Shown here piece by piece: positions 16,193-25,053 of a DNA stretch of 64,000 bases. Where the stretch lies: the NCBI GenBank assembly GCA_964399085.1, contig CAYNPN010000005.1, forward strand, positions 1 through 64,000, in the 5' to 3' direction. The position numbers and the translations under genes were made by a program. The notes below the pieces were generated by a model. It searched no databases and was not told where the DNA came from. It saw only the letters and a program-made list of their open reading frames with translations. The number at the start of each line of letters is the position of its first letter. Within the stretch, counting starts at the first letter, position 1. Origin of the DNA: CAYLJV01 sp964399085. Lineage in GTDB: Archaea; Hadarchaeota; Hadarchaeia; Hadarchaeales; JAGGTB01.

Positions 16193-17542
16193 GTGAGAGG
16201 ACGACCAGATTGGGTAGATGAATGGCCCAAGGTTGAGGGGACCGTGCCGGGGTCCAAAGCAAAAGAAATAATCGAATGGGACGAAAAAATTTTATCTCCC
16301 TCCTACACCCGATCTGAACCCTTAGTCGGAAAGGAGGGGTGGGGATCTTATGTTCGGGATGTCGATGAAAACGTATTTCTCGATCTCTCGTCCGGAATGT
16401 TTGTCGTAAACTATGGATATTCAAATCCATATATTGTGGAAAGAATTGAGCAACAAGTGGACAAGCTCGCACACTTCGCTGGAACTCATTACTATCACGA
16501 AATACAGCTGGAGCTTGCTGAAAAACTTATCGATATAGCTCCCGGGCAAATGGACAAACAGGTTTTCTTCGCGAACTCCGGAGCTGAATCGGTTGAAGCT
16601 GCCTTCAAGCTGGCCCGATGGCATACTAGGCGACCCAGAATGTTATCGTACAGAGGAGCATTTCATGGTAGGACTTTCGGCTCTCAAAGCCTTTCTTCTG
16701 GGAAAGCTCAACATAGAAAATTCTTTGCTCCAATGGTACCCGGAGTCAGTTTTATGCCCTATCCCAACTGCTACCGCTGTTCCTTCAATGAAGAATATCC
16801 GGGTTGTGATTTCTCGTGTGTCGAATATATCCGGGACTCCCTCAAAAAGGACGTTCCGCCCGAAGAAGTGGCCGGAATAATAGTGGAGCCTATCCAGGGG
16901 AATTCCGGATACATTACCCCTCCCCCAGAATATTATCCTATGATAAAAGAAATGTGCGAAGAAAATGATTGGCTTTTCATATCGGATGAGATTCAAGCAG
17001 GACTGGGTCGGACTGGTGAGATGTTTGCTATCGAACACTGGGGAGTAGAGCCTGACGTTGTCACCACAGCAAAAGCCCTATCCGGAGGAATCGTCCCGAT
17101 AGGAGCCATGGTTGCAGATGAAGAGATTATGGACTGGGAAAGTGACTCTCACGCAAGTACCTTCGGAGGCAATATCCTCGCCTGTATATCTGCTCTAGCC
17201 GGACTAGAATATCTTGAGAAAGAAAACTTGGTAGAAGAAGCTGAAGAAAAGGGTAAATTCCTCGAGAAGAGATTGAACGAAATGCGAGAGGATCATCCTA
17301 TGATTGGCGATGTCCGAGGAAAGGGTCTTCTTCGGGGGGTGGAGTTAATCAAAGACCCGGAAACAAAGGAACCGGCATCCGAAGAAATGGAAGAACTGAT
17401 TCAGGAAACCCTAAACAGAGGAGTAATTATATTCTCAGGAGGTCGCTCGACAATAAGATTGGCTCCACCTTTAATTATTTCAAAGGAAGAATTAGGAAAA
17501 GGATTAGATTTAATGGGTGAGGCATTATCTGAGGTCGAATAG
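16193..17542 (+). CDS. Class III PLP aminotransferase / racemase-like enzyme
   Basis: 449 residues, GTG start behind GGTGG. PLP motifs: NSGAESVEAAFKLA, SYRGAFHGRTFG, the Asp in FISDEIQAGLGRTG and the Schiff-base Lys in TTAKALSGG. A Cys-rich insert, CYRCSFNEEYPGC plus C, marks the archaeal subgroup that includes Pyrococcus ornithine aminotransferase and broad-specificity amino-acid racemases, so the reaction is not certain. It starts the lysine cluster, with only two bases before lysA. It may supply a transamination or epimerisation in lysine synthesis, since no dapL, dapD or dapF is seen in the window. Confidence 0.8.
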   Translation: MRGRPDWVDEWPKVEGTVPGSKAKEIIEWDEKILSPSYTRSEPLVGKEGWGSYVRDVDENVFLDLSSGMFVVNYGYSNPYIVERIEQQVDKLAHFAGTHYYHEIQLELAEKLIDIAPGQMDKQVFFANSGAESVEAAFKLARWHTRRPRMLSYRGAFHGRTFGSQSLSSGKAQHRKFFAPMVPGVSFMPYPNCYRCSFNEEYPGCDFSCVEYIRDSLKKDVPPEEVAGIIVEPIQGNSGYITPPPEYYPMIKEMCEENDWLFISDEIQAGLGRTGEMFAIEHWGVEPDVVTTAKALSGGIVPIGAMVADEEIMDWESDSHASTFGGNILACISALAGLEYLEKENLVEEAEEKGKFLEKRLNEMREDHPMIGDVRGKGLLRGVELIKDPETKEPASEEMEELIQETLNRGVIIFSGGRSTIRLAPPLIISKEELGKGLDLMGEALSEVE

Positions 17543-17544
17543 CA

Positions 17545-18852
17545 ATGCTCAAGCCTCATCACGGTATAAACGGCCGCGGAGAATTGCTAATCGGAGATAT
17601 AAGCGCTGTAAAGTTAGCTGAAGAATTTGGCACTCCTCTCTATGTAACCGATGAACAGAGAATTCGACGAAATTATCGACGATTTTACGAAGCTTTTGAA
17701 GAAAGGTGGGAGGATGTTTCATTATGGTATGCTTACAAGGCCAACTCCAATCTAGCCGTCTGTAAAATTCTCCAAGGTATGGGATGTGGAGCAGAAGTCG
17801 GTTCTCTCTGTGAACTAAAAATCGCTCTGAAGGTAGGTACTCCTGGAGAAGAAATAATACTTAATGGAAATAACAAATCCGAAGCCGAGCTAAAACTAGC
17901 AATTGAGAATAATGTTCTCATAAATGTCGACAATCTGAAAGAATTGGAGATTGTAAACAATATCGCGGGGGGAAAAGGAAAAAATGCTAGGGTCGGATTT
18001 AGAGTAAATCCCAATGTCAAGGCTCCAACTCATCCTCACATCTCAACCGGGCTCCGAGAAGATAAATTCGGAATCGAAGTAGAGAGTGGGAAGGCACTGA
18101 AGGCTTACGAAATGGCGTCAGATCTAAAAAATGTCGTTGTGGAAGGTATTCATTCGCACATTGGTTCTCAAATCCTCGACCCTGATCCATTTGCTGAGCA
18201 GGCCAGGAAAACCCTGGAATTGAGAGGAGAAATTAAAGAGAAAGTTGGCGTGGAAATTGAAATCGTGGATCTGGGAGGAGGGCTTGGTATTCCCTATGAA
18301 CCCGGAGAAGAGGAGCTTCCTCCAGAAAAATACGCAAAAAGTATCGTCTCTACAATGGAGGAAATCATTCAATCTCAAGAGATTTCCAAACCCAAGCTGG
18401 TACTCGAGCCGGGAAGATTTGTGATATCCGATTCGAGTTTACTCTTAGGAAGAGTAGGGCATGTTAAAGAAAAGGAAGGAATGCCCGATTGGATATCAAT
18501 AGATGCCGGAATGAACGCGCTAGTAAGACCTGCCCTTTACGGTGCATACCACCACATAGAGGCGGCAAACAAAATAAATGAGGAAAAAACCGAGACCGTT
18601 AATGTAGCTGGTCCACTATGTGAATCCGGCGACTATCTCGGAAAAGGGAGGGAACTACCTCCTGTAGAAAGGGGGGATTTATTGGCAGTCTACGATGTTG
18701 GCGCATACGGTCTATCCATGTCGAGTAACCACACCGCAAACACTAGGCCCGCCATGGTAATGGTCAACTCGGGTGACGTGGAAATCGTGAGGGACAGGGA
18801 GACTTGCGAGGACCTTACTAGATTGGATAATATTCCGAGTTGGTTAAAATGA
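17545..18852 (+). CDS. lysA: Diaminopimelate decarboxylase
   Basis: 435 residues, alanine-racemase-fold type III PLP enzyme. The PLP Lys is in WYAYKANSN; further motifs are VEGIHSHIGSQI, DLGGGLGIPY, LEPGRFVIS, the substrate-binding GPLCESGDYLG and the DVGAYGLSMSSNH end. It decarboxylates meso-diaminopimelate to L-lysine, the last step. Length is typical. It lies two bases after the aminotransferase and overlaps the aspartate kinase start by four bases (ATGA), so these are co-translated. Confidence 0.95.
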   Translation: MLKPHHGINGRGELLIGDISAVKLAEEFGTPLYVTDEQRIRRNYRRFYEAFEERWEDVSLWYAYKANSNLAVCKILQGMGCGAEVGSLCELKIALKVGTPGEEIILNGNNKSEAELKLAIENNVLINVDNLKELEIVNNIAGGKGKNARVGFRVNPNVKAPTHPHISTGLREDKFGIEVESGKALKAYEMASDLKNVVVEGIHSHIGSQILDPDPFAEQARKTLELRGEIKEKVGVEIEIVDLGGGLGIPYEPGEEELPPEKYAKSIVSTMEEIIQSQEISKPKLVLEPGRFVISDSSLLLGRVGHVKEKEGMPDWISIDAGMNALVRPALYGAYHHIEAANKINEEKTETVNVAGPLCESGDYLGKGRELPPVERGDLLAVYDVGAYGLSMSSNHTANTRPAMVMVNSGDVEIVRDRETCEDLTRLDNIPSWLK

Positions 18853-20084
18853 GACGAATCGTCGCCAAGTTCGGAGGAACTAGCCTTGAAAATGGGGAAC
18901 TGGTTAGAAAGGCAGCCAAATCCGTGAAAAAGGAGTTAGATAAAGACGACACGGAGATAGCGGTGGTAGTTTCCGCAATGGGAGGAACAACCGATACCTT
19001 GATCGAAACTGCGGAGAAGGGGACTCAAGGTAATATCTCCGAAGAGGACATGGACTCAATAATGGCTATGGGGGAAAAAATAAGCGCCAGGATATTTGGT
19101 TCCGCGCTTCGCTCTCTCGGCGTCAAGGCCGAGCCTATTACCCCTGAAGATCCCAAATGGCCGATAATCACAGATAGTACGGCCGGGGAAGCAATCCCCA
19201 ATCTAAAGGAAACTCAGGAATTAATCGACAGAAATATCAAACCACTAATGGAAGAAGGGGCAGTCCCTGTAATTTGTGGTTTTCTGGGAAAGGATGAAGA
19301 TGGAACCGTTACTACCTTGGGTCGGGGGGGCAGTGATATTACAGCTTTTCTCGTAGGGAAATGCCTCGATGCGACCGAAGTGGTCCTGGTTACGGATGTC
19401 GAAGGAGTAATGAGCGCGGACCCTCGGAATATAGGAAACCCGAAACTACTGGACAAAGTCCATGCCGAAGAGCTCTGCGACCTGGCCAGATACGGTGCCA
19501 GAATAGTTAAGCACAACGCCCTTCATTACAAAGACCCAGAAATAAACGCAAAAGTTATACACTTCCGACATGGAGACCTTTCTAAGGAGGGGACGATTAT
19601 AGAAGGTTCAACTGCCGAAGCTGAGGAAGCTAACGTAGAACTATATCCTGAACCTCTCGCAATGTTGACCGTCGTAGGGGAGGGGATGCAAGACACTCCT
19701 GGGGTACTAGTCCAAGCTCTTGACCCTCTTGGAGATTCGGAAATAAACATATATGGTGTATCGATAGGACCTCGTTCTTTTTCTGTCTACGTAACTGAGG
19801 AAGAGTCGGAAAATGCAATCAAAATCATTCATGAGTCCGTCGATGAAAGTAACGTAATGAAATCGACCACCAGCCGAGAGGGAGTTGCTATGATAGTCAC
19901 GGAAAGTGAGAAATTCATAGATACTCCCGGAATAATTTCTAAGCTATCCAATCCGTTGGCCGAGGAAGGGATTAATGTCACTGAAATCTACTCAAGTCAG
20001 GCTTCAATTAGCTTTTTCGTAAACTGGGAGGACAGAGAGGAGGCATTCAACCTCTTAAAGACAACTATAGAGGAGGTGATTTAA
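18849..20084 (+). CDS. lysC: Aspartate kinase
   Basis: About 411 residues. The N-terminal amino-acid kinase domain begins RIVAKFGGTSLENG, with TTLGRGGSDITAFLVG and the VTDVEGVMSADPR region. The C-terminal part holds tandem ACT domains (LTVVGEGMQDTPGVL; FIDTPGIISKLSNPLAEEGI), so feedback control by lysine or threonine is likely. It makes 4-phospho-aspartate, the first step to lysine, threonine and methionine. The start is set at the ATG overlapping the lysA stop (ATGA); a TTG nine bases earlier is the alternative. The stop overlaps the dapA start by one base. Confidence 0.94.
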   Translation: MRRIVAKFGGTSLENGELVRKAAKSVKKELDKDDTEIAVVVSAMGGTTDTLIETAEKGTQGNISEEDMDSIMAMGEKISARIFGSALRSLGVKAEPITPEDPKWPIITDSTAGEAIPNLKETQELIDRNIKPLMEEGAVPVICGFLGKDEDGTVTTLGRGGSDITAFLVGKCLDATEVVLVTDVEGVMSADPRNIGNPKLLDKVHAEELCDLARYGARIVKHNALHYKDPEINAKVIHFRHGDLSKEGTIIEGSTAEAEEANVELYPEPLAMLTVVGEGMQDTPGVLVQALDPLGDSEINIYGVSIGPRSFSVYVTEEESENAIKIIHESVDESNVMKSTTSREGVAMIVTESEKFIDTPGIISKLSNPLAEEGINVTEIYSSQASISFFVNWEDREEAFNLLKTTIEEVI

Positions 20085-20965
20085 TGACATTTGAGGGAGC
20101 ATTTACCGCGCTAATCACTCCTTTTGATGAGGAAAGTAATTTTGACGAAGAAGGTTATCGCGAAAATATTAGAGCTCAGATTGAAGGGAGGATAGATGGA
20201 ATAGTGCCAGTCGGCACCACCGGGGAATGTGCGACCCTCTCCCACGAAGAACATCAAAAAGTGGTAGAGGTCGCGGTCGACGAAGCAGATGGGGAAGTAC
20301 CGGTCATCGCAGGTACGGGAAGCAACAGCACACGAGAAGCTCTGGAACTCACCGAACACGCCGCGGAAGTGGGTGCTGATGGAGTTCTGCTTGTTGGGCC
20401 CTACTATAATAAGCCCACCCAGGAAGGACTCTATGAGCATTATAAGACACTTGCAGAGGAAGTCAATATACCCCAAGTAGTATATAACGTTCCTTCCAGA
20501 ACCGGGCGAAATATAGATGCCGAGACTGTCGTCAGATTATCGGGTTTTGAAAATGTCGTGGCAGTTAAGTGGGCAAGTAGCGACATTAATCAGGCCATGA
20601 AAATAGTAGAAAATACGGGGGAGAATTTTAGTGTATTATCGGGTGACGATAGACTTACATTACCTCTCTTAGGGATTGGAGGAGTAGGCGCTGTTTCCGT
20701 TGCCTCCAATCTCATTCCGGGAAAAATTTCAGAATTAATCAGTTTATATCTTGATGGGGATATTAAAGCTTCTAGGGAATTACACTATCGTCTGCTGCCC
20801 CTCTTCAGGGCAATATTTATCGAGACTAATCCCGGGCCGGTAAAAGCTGCAATGGATATGATAGGTCGAAATGCCGGAAATATAAGGATGCCTCTGGTAG
20901 AAGTCCAGGACGATACCAAAAAGGAGCTTCGAAGAGTCCTAAAAAATCTTGACCTAATATCCTAA
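20084..20965 (+). CDS. dapA: 4-hydroxy-tetrahydrodipicolinate synthase
   Basis: 293 residues, TIM-barrel class I aldolase. Motifs: ALITPFDEES at the start, VPVGTTGECATLSHEEH, GTGSNSTREALELT, GPYYNKPTQEGLY, the catalytic Tyr in VVYNVPSRTGRN and Schiff-base Lys in VAVKWASSDI. It condenses pyruvate with aspartate semialdehyde, committing carbon to lysine. Its ATG overlaps the lysC stop (TAATG) with GGAGGTGA just upstream, so coupling is strong. It ends seven bases from the convergent dUTPase gene. Confidence 0.95.
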   Translation: MTFEGAFTALITPFDEESNFDEEGYRENIRAQIEGRIDGIVPVGTTGECATLSHEEHQKVVEVAVDEADGEVPVIAGTGSNSTREALELTEHAAEVGADGVLLVGPYYNKPTQEGLYEHYKTLAEEVNIPQVVYNVPSRTGRNIDAETVVRLSGFENVVAVKWASSDINQAMKIVENTGENFSVLSGDDRLTLPLLGIGGVGAVSVASNLIPGKISELISLYLDGDIKASRELHYRLLPLFRAIFIETNPGPVKAAMDMIGRNAGNIRMPLVEVQDDTKKELRRVLKNLDLIS

Positions 20966-20972
20966 CTGAGTT

Positions 20973-21404
20973 CTAAACCCCGGTAGAACCGAAGCCACCT
21001 TCTCCTCTCTCGGTTTCATCCAAGGACCCTTCTCTAATTTCGGGATGCTCGACACGAGCAAAAACTATCTGAGCGATCCGATCACCTTTTTGAAAATCCA
21101 CGTCATCGCCCAACAAATTGGCCAAAATGACCCCAATCTCACCCCTGTATCCAGGATCGATAGTTCCGGGAGAATTCAATACCGAGATTCCGGATAGGGA
21201 GAGCCCACTCCGGGGACGGATTTGAGCCTCTATGTCAGGAGGGAGTTTCACCCTCAATCCGGTCCCCACTGTCTCCACCTCTCCTACTTCTATCTTTACT
21301 TCTTCATTTGAGAAAAGATCGTATCCAACATCATTCTCATGCTGTCTCTCGGGTAGTCTTGCATCTTCATCCATTTTTTCGAAAATGACCTTCCTGTCAA
21401 CCAT
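20973..21404 (-). CDS. dut: dUTP diphosphatase (trimeric type)
   Basis: 143 residues with all five trimeric dUTPase motifs: DVGYDLFS, RPRSGLSLSG, GTIDPGYRGEIGV, KGDRIAQIVF and the C-terminal RGEGGFGSTGV that closes over the active site. It hydrolyses dUTP to dUMP, keeping uracil out of DNA. Start chosen at the second Met (21404), which has GAGGCAG four bases upstream; an ATG at 21413 abuts GAGGT too closely. It is the only minus-strand gene inside the lysine cluster and separates dapA from dapB. Confidence 0.95.
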   Translation of the reverse strand: MVDRKVIFEKMDEDARLPERQHENDVGYDLFSNEEVKIEVGEVETVGTGLRVKLPPDIEAQIRPRSGLSLSGISVLNSPGTIDPGYRGEIGVILANLLGDDVDFQKGDRIAQIVFARVEHPEIREGSLDETERGEGGFGSTGV

Positions 21405-21577
21405 CTGCCTCATACCTCGCTAATTTCATATTAATCCAAACTCCTTCTATTCTTCATTTCTCACGCCTTGAAAAATTATACCTCAATTCCAGGATTTTGG
21501 GAGTCCGCCTATCCGGGTCCCCGATTTACTCTCGCAATTTTTTTAGGGTATACAGAACACCAAAGAAGAGTGGTAAT

Positions 21578-22405
21578 ATGATTGAAGTAGCAGTATGTGG
21601 TGCCTGCGGACGTATGGGTAAGAGGATAGTGAACACCGTAACTGAAAAAGACGGTATGGAAATAGTAGCGGGCATAGACAGGCCGGAGACTCCCGAATCC
21701 GGAAAAGATATCGGGGAAATAGTTGGACTGGGAAAATTAGATGTCGAAGTAGTTGGGGCCGGATCTATCGATGAAAAACTGGATGAGACTGACCCGGATG
21801 TCTTGGTCGACTTCACCGTCGCAGAAGCCGCTGTAAATAATGTGAAAGCAGCGGCGGATGCCGGAGTTTCAGTCGTGGTCGGCACGACCGGCTTCTCAGA
21901 AGAGCAAAGAAACGAAATGGAAACTGCCATAGGGGATGCCGAAATTCCCGCGGTGATAGCTCCAAATATGTCCCTCGGAGTTAATGTTTTCTTTAAATTG
22001 ATCAGAGAGGTCGCCAGCACGCTGGAGGACTACGACATGGAACTAGTGGAATCTCACCACAACAAAAAGGTAGACGCTCCCAGCGGAACGGCTCTGACCG
22101 CCGCCAAAATAGCCGCAGAGGCCTCCGGAAAGAACTTCGATAAAGCAGCAAAGTTCGGGCGGGAGAAAGGCCATCACGGGGAGAGATCTGAGGATGAAAT
22201 CGGAATCCACTCCATAAGGGCCGGGGACATCGCTGGAGATCACAACTTCATATTCGCGGGGCCAAGTGAAAGGCTCGAATTGGTGCACAGGGCCCAAAGC
22301 AGACAAGCCTTTGTCAGCGGCGTCATCAAGGCAATTAGGTATATCGTGGACGAAGGAGAGCCGGGCGAAATCCAAGATATGCAGGATATTTTGTTTGAAG
22401 AGTGA
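21578..22405 (+). CDS. dapB: 4-hydroxy-tetrahydrodipicolinate reductase
   Basis: 275 residues from MIEVAVCGACGRMGKRI, whose Rossmann loop binds NAD(P)H. The open frame extends 27 codons upstream but the ATG at 21578 follows GAGTGGT and fits the family. Active-site signature SHHNKKVDAPSGTA is intact, as is DFTVAEAA and GTTGFSEEQ. It reduces the DapA product to tetrahydrodipicolinate. The gene is separated from dapA by the inverted dut gene but reads in the same direction as the cluster. asd follows after 92 bases. Confidence 0.94.
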   Translation: MIEVAVCGACGRMGKRIVNTVTEKDGMEIVAGIDRPETPESGKDIGEIVGLGKLDVEVVGAGSIDEKLDETDPDVLVDFTVAEAAVNNVKAAADAGVSVVVGTTGFSEEQRNEMETAIGDAEIPAVIAPNMSLGVNVFFKLIREVASTLEDYDMELVESHHNKKVDAPSGTALTAAKIAAEASGKNFDKAAKFGREKGHHGERSEDEIGIHSIRAGDIAGDHNFIFAGPSERLELVHRAQSRQAFVSGVIKAIRYIVDEGEPGEIQDMQDILFEE

Positions 22406-22497
22406 ATTGCACGGAAAGTTTAGTCCGAGCAAGAAAGGCAGGGCTTGAACTTAAAATAGTGGAAAATAAAGATTTGATAGACTTGGGTGATTAGGAA

Positions 22498-23562
22498 ATG
22501 AATAAAATACCCGTAGGAATTTTGGGAGCTACTGGCATGGTCGGGCAAAGGTTTATACAACAGCTGGCCGATCATCCGTGGTTCGAAATCGATGCGCTGA
22601 CTGCCTCTGAGGAATCCGCGGGGAAAAGATATGCTGAGGCTGCCAAGTGGTACCTTTACCCTCCCATGCCCGACGAGGTTAAGGACCTAAAAGTGGAATC
22701 TACTGATGTGGAAAGCGTCGAGGATTCCGAGATAGTTTTCTCCGCACTTCCCTCCGGCATTGCCGAAGAAGTTGAGCCGAAAATGGCGGAAGCGGGGAAA
22801 ATCGTAGCATCCAACGCAAGCTCATACCGCATGGAATCGGATGTCCCTCTGATGATTCCCGAAATAAATCCGGACCATCTAAAGATTCTGGATTACCAGA
22901 GAGAAAATCGGGGATGGGATGGAGCGATTGTAACTAATCCCAACTGCACTACGATAATACTGCTCCTCGCCTTAAAACCGCTTATAGATGAGAAAGGAGT
23001 TTCAAGAGCGTTCGTTTCGACAATGCAGGCCCTATCGGGCGCAGGCTATGGGGGAGTGAAATCAATGGAGATAGAGGACAACTTAATTCCGTATATACCT
23101 AAGGAAGAGTGGAAAACCGAAAACGAGCCCCGAAAGATATTGGGTGAATACGAGGACGGAGAGATAAAAAATACCGACATTTCGATTAGCGCCAGCTGCA
23201 ATAGGGTTGCGGTTCTGGACGGCCATAGCGAATCCGTGTTCTTGGAGATGGAAGACGATTCCTCTCCGAGCAAAGTTAAGAAAATAATGTCTGGATTCAA
23301 AGCGGAGCCTCAAGAGCTAGACCTGCCGACCGCACCCGAACAACCTATTGTAATTGAAGAGGAACCCGACAAACCACAACCGAGATCGGCTCGTCACGCG
23401 GGGAGCGTTCCCGGAATGGCAGTGGCCGTGGGCAGAATTCGAGAGGATCCCGTTTTTGAGAACGGAATTCGTTTCCTCATATCGGGGAACAATGCAATCC
23501 GGGGAGCCGCAGGAGCATCCGTCCTAAACGCTGAAATCATGAAGGCCAAGAATCTTCTCTAA
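22498..23562 (+). CDS. asd: Aspartate-semialdehyde dehydrogenase (archaeal/fungal type)
   Basis: 354 residues. The N-terminal GILGATGMVGQRF binds NADP, the nucleophile Cys lies in VTNPNCTTI, and the active-site His in RSARHAGSVPGMAVAVGRI. The archaeal/fungal subtype is indicated by the length and by ALSGAGYGGVKSMEIEDN. It reduces 4-phospho-aspartate to the semialdehyde, feeding dapA and the threonine/methionine branch. The start is supported by GGTGATTAGG upstream. Confidence 0.94.
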   Translation: MNKIPVGILGATGMVGQRFIQQLADHPWFEIDALTASEESAGKRYAEAAKWYLYPPMPDEVKDLKVESTDVESVEDSEIVFSALPSGIAEEVEPKMAEAGKIVASNASSYRMESDVPLMIPEINPDHLKILDYQRENRGWDGAIVTNPNCTTIILLLALKPLIDEKGVSRAFVSTMQALSGAGYGGVKSMEIEDNLIPYIPKEEWKTENEPRKILGEYEDGEIKNTDISISASCNRVAVLDGHSESVFLEMEDDSSPSKVKKIMSGFKAEPQELDLPTAPEQPIVIEEEPDKPQPRSARHAGSVPGMAVAVGRIREDPVFENGIRFLISGNNAIRGAAGASVLNAEIMKAKNLL

Positions 23563-23624
23563 AAAACTCTCGGACCTCTCGTTAATTTTTTATTTTATTA
23601 ATTGGTCGGTTTCAATGATGTTCT

Positions 23625-24215
23625 ATGAATGAGAAGAATCTCGAAAGAAATCTTACGCTTTTTGGGGCAAGCGGTCCCGAAAACACCGAAAATTGTTTTC
23701 GTCTCGTAGCCGAAAGGGTAGAAAATTTGGACGTTGATCACTTGGTCGTGGCTTCGACATCGGGAGAAACGGGAGGCAAGGCCGTGAAATATTTCGAAGA
23801 CATAGACGTCCACGTAGTCGTGGTCAGTCACCAATTTGGATACGCCGAGGACGGGAAAATAGAGCTTGAAGACGAATACAGAGATTCCATCGAGAACTCC
23901 GATAACGCATCACTTGTCGTGACTCCCGACGTTCTGACGAGGGTCCCCAAAATCGTGAGGGGGAAATATGGAGGATTCAGCAATCTGGATTTAATCGCGG
24001 ATACGCTCAGACTGTTCAGTCAGGGTATGAAGGTCTGTATCGAATGCGTGATACAGGCGGCCGACTCCGGAAATATTCCCGTGGACGGGGAGGTCGCCGC
24101 AATAGCCGGAACCGTGAGCGGGGCCGACACCGGAATTATCCTGGAGAGTCAACACTCTCACAAGTTATTCGACATCGACATTCGGGAGATAATCTGCATG
24201 CCTCGAGAGGGGTAA
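23625..24215 (+). CDS. Pyruvate-kinase C-terminal-domain-like protein (COG1751)
   Basis: 196 residues resembling the stand-alone pyruvate-kinase alpha/beta-domain family. The pattern VVASTSGETGGKAVKYFE near residue 45 and HVVVVSHQFGYAEDGKIELE match that family, as do the end GTVSGADTGIILESQHSHK and FDIDIREIICMPR. No catalytic pyruvate kinase barrel is present, so it is not a glycolytic enzyme. Its role is unknown; the fold may bind a small regulatory ligand. It follows asd by 62 bases on the same strand and may be at the end of the transcript. A convergent tRNA lies just beyond. Confidence 0.75.
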   Translation: MNEKNLERNLTLFGASGPENTENCFRLVAERVENLDVDHLVVASTSGETGGKAVKYFEDIDVHVVVVSHQFGYAEDGKIELEDEYRDSIENSDNASLVVTPDVLTRVPKIVRGKYGGFSNLDLIADTLRLFSQGMKVCIECVIQAADSGNIPVDGEVAAIAGTVSGADTGIILESQHSHKLFDIDIREIICMPREG

Positions 24216-24247
24216 GCGATACCTTGTTGCCTATAGGAAAAAGGCAG

Positions 24248-24352
24248 TAGCGGGGCGAGGAGTTTCATAGAGTGAGAAATACTCACCCCATTTTGAACCT
24301 CGGTCCTCCGGGTTATGAGCCCGGCGGGCACTCCAGACTGCCCTACCCCGCT
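24248..24352 (-). tRNA. Initiator tRNA-Met (CAT) with an intron in the T-loop
   Basis: Minus-strand reading gives acceptor AGCGGGG/CCCCGCT, D-stem GGGC/GCCC, anticodon stem CCGGG/CCCGG with loop CTCATAA (anticodon CAT) and T-stem CGAGG/CCTCG. The A1-U72 pair and the GGG/CCC anticodon stem are initiator marks. Between the T-stem halves there are 37 instead of 7 bases. Removing 30 bases (24262-24291) restores the standard loop TTCAAAT. The discriminator is A; CCA is not encoded. Confidence 0.92.
24262..24291 (-). other. 30-nt tRNA intron at position 59/60 with bulge-helix-bulge
   Basis: The flanks fold as a strict archaeal splice motif: T-stem GAGG/CCTC outside, a 4-bp helix TTCA/TGAA, a 3-base bulge AAA on one strand and ACT on the other, then an inner stem TGGGGTGAG/CTCACTCTA with loop TATTT. 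Cutting after the second base of each bulge gives the normal T-loop. The splicing endonuclease gene is not in the window. Confidence 0.85.
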
Positions 24353-24512
24353 ACTATTCAATACTCTTCATATCCGACCTACTTTAAGAGTTTCCATGTT
24401 CAGCCCGGATATTGGGAATTTATTCGATTAATTTGGAATAATGGGAGTTAAACAGAGATTAATATCACAAATATTATTTATCATCCAACATATAACAGCG
24501 TTATGAATTAAT

Positions 24513-24914
24513 ATGAAACCCCCCTGCGAAATAGTTGTCAAAAAAATTTTGCCGGCAATTAGATCAATTCTAGTCAGGGATCTGAGGGAAAGGCACGAGC
24601 TGAGTCAGACCAAAATTGCCGACTATCTGGGTATAACTCAGCCGGCAGTGAGCCAATATTTGAGTTCCGCGAGAGGATCCAGTAAAGTTGAAGAAAACCT
24701 CAAAAAGACTGGAATATACTCCGAACTAAAGAACCTCTCGGACAAAATAGCCGGGGGAGATACCAAGAAATCGAAAATAATCAAAAAATATTGCAAAATA
24801 TGCAATTCGATGGGGGAGGAAGAGATACTCTGCATATTCCATACGGAAAGCGAGCCCTATCTAAGCGAAGAGGAATGTAAGCTTTGCCTCAAAACTAGGG
24901 GTAGAGGATATTAG
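24513..24914 (+). CDS. XRE-type HTH regulator with Cys-rich C-terminus (COG2522-like)
   Basis: 133 residues. An HTH spans about 25-60 (LSQTKIADYLGITQPAVSQY). The C-terminal half has four clustered cysteines in CKICNSMGEEEILC and CKLC contexts, suggesting a bound metal. This layout matches archaeal predicted regulators of the COG2522 type, some of which sense thiamine pathway or redox signals; the ligand here is unknown. The ATG at 24513 follows a strongly AT-rich region and there is no clear ribosome site, so the message may be leaderless. It stands alone, transcribed away from the initiator tRNA. Confidence 0.75.
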   Translation: MKPPCEIVVKKILPAIRSILVRDLRERHELSQTKIADYLGITQPAVSQYLSSARGSSKVEENLKKTGIYSELKNLSDKIAGGDTKKSKIIKKYCKICNSMGEEEILCIFHTESEPYLSEEECKLCLKTRGRGY

Positions 24915-25053
24915 AGTACTTCTTTTGAGCTAGGAAAAATCTGAATATCAGCCATGTTGTGTGCGCTTGGATCTCTCAATCGGAAATATCTTCTTTCTAT
25001 CTCGATTCAATTCACCTGAGTTAGCTTTTGTTCTTTGAGGGAAATCACGATTG

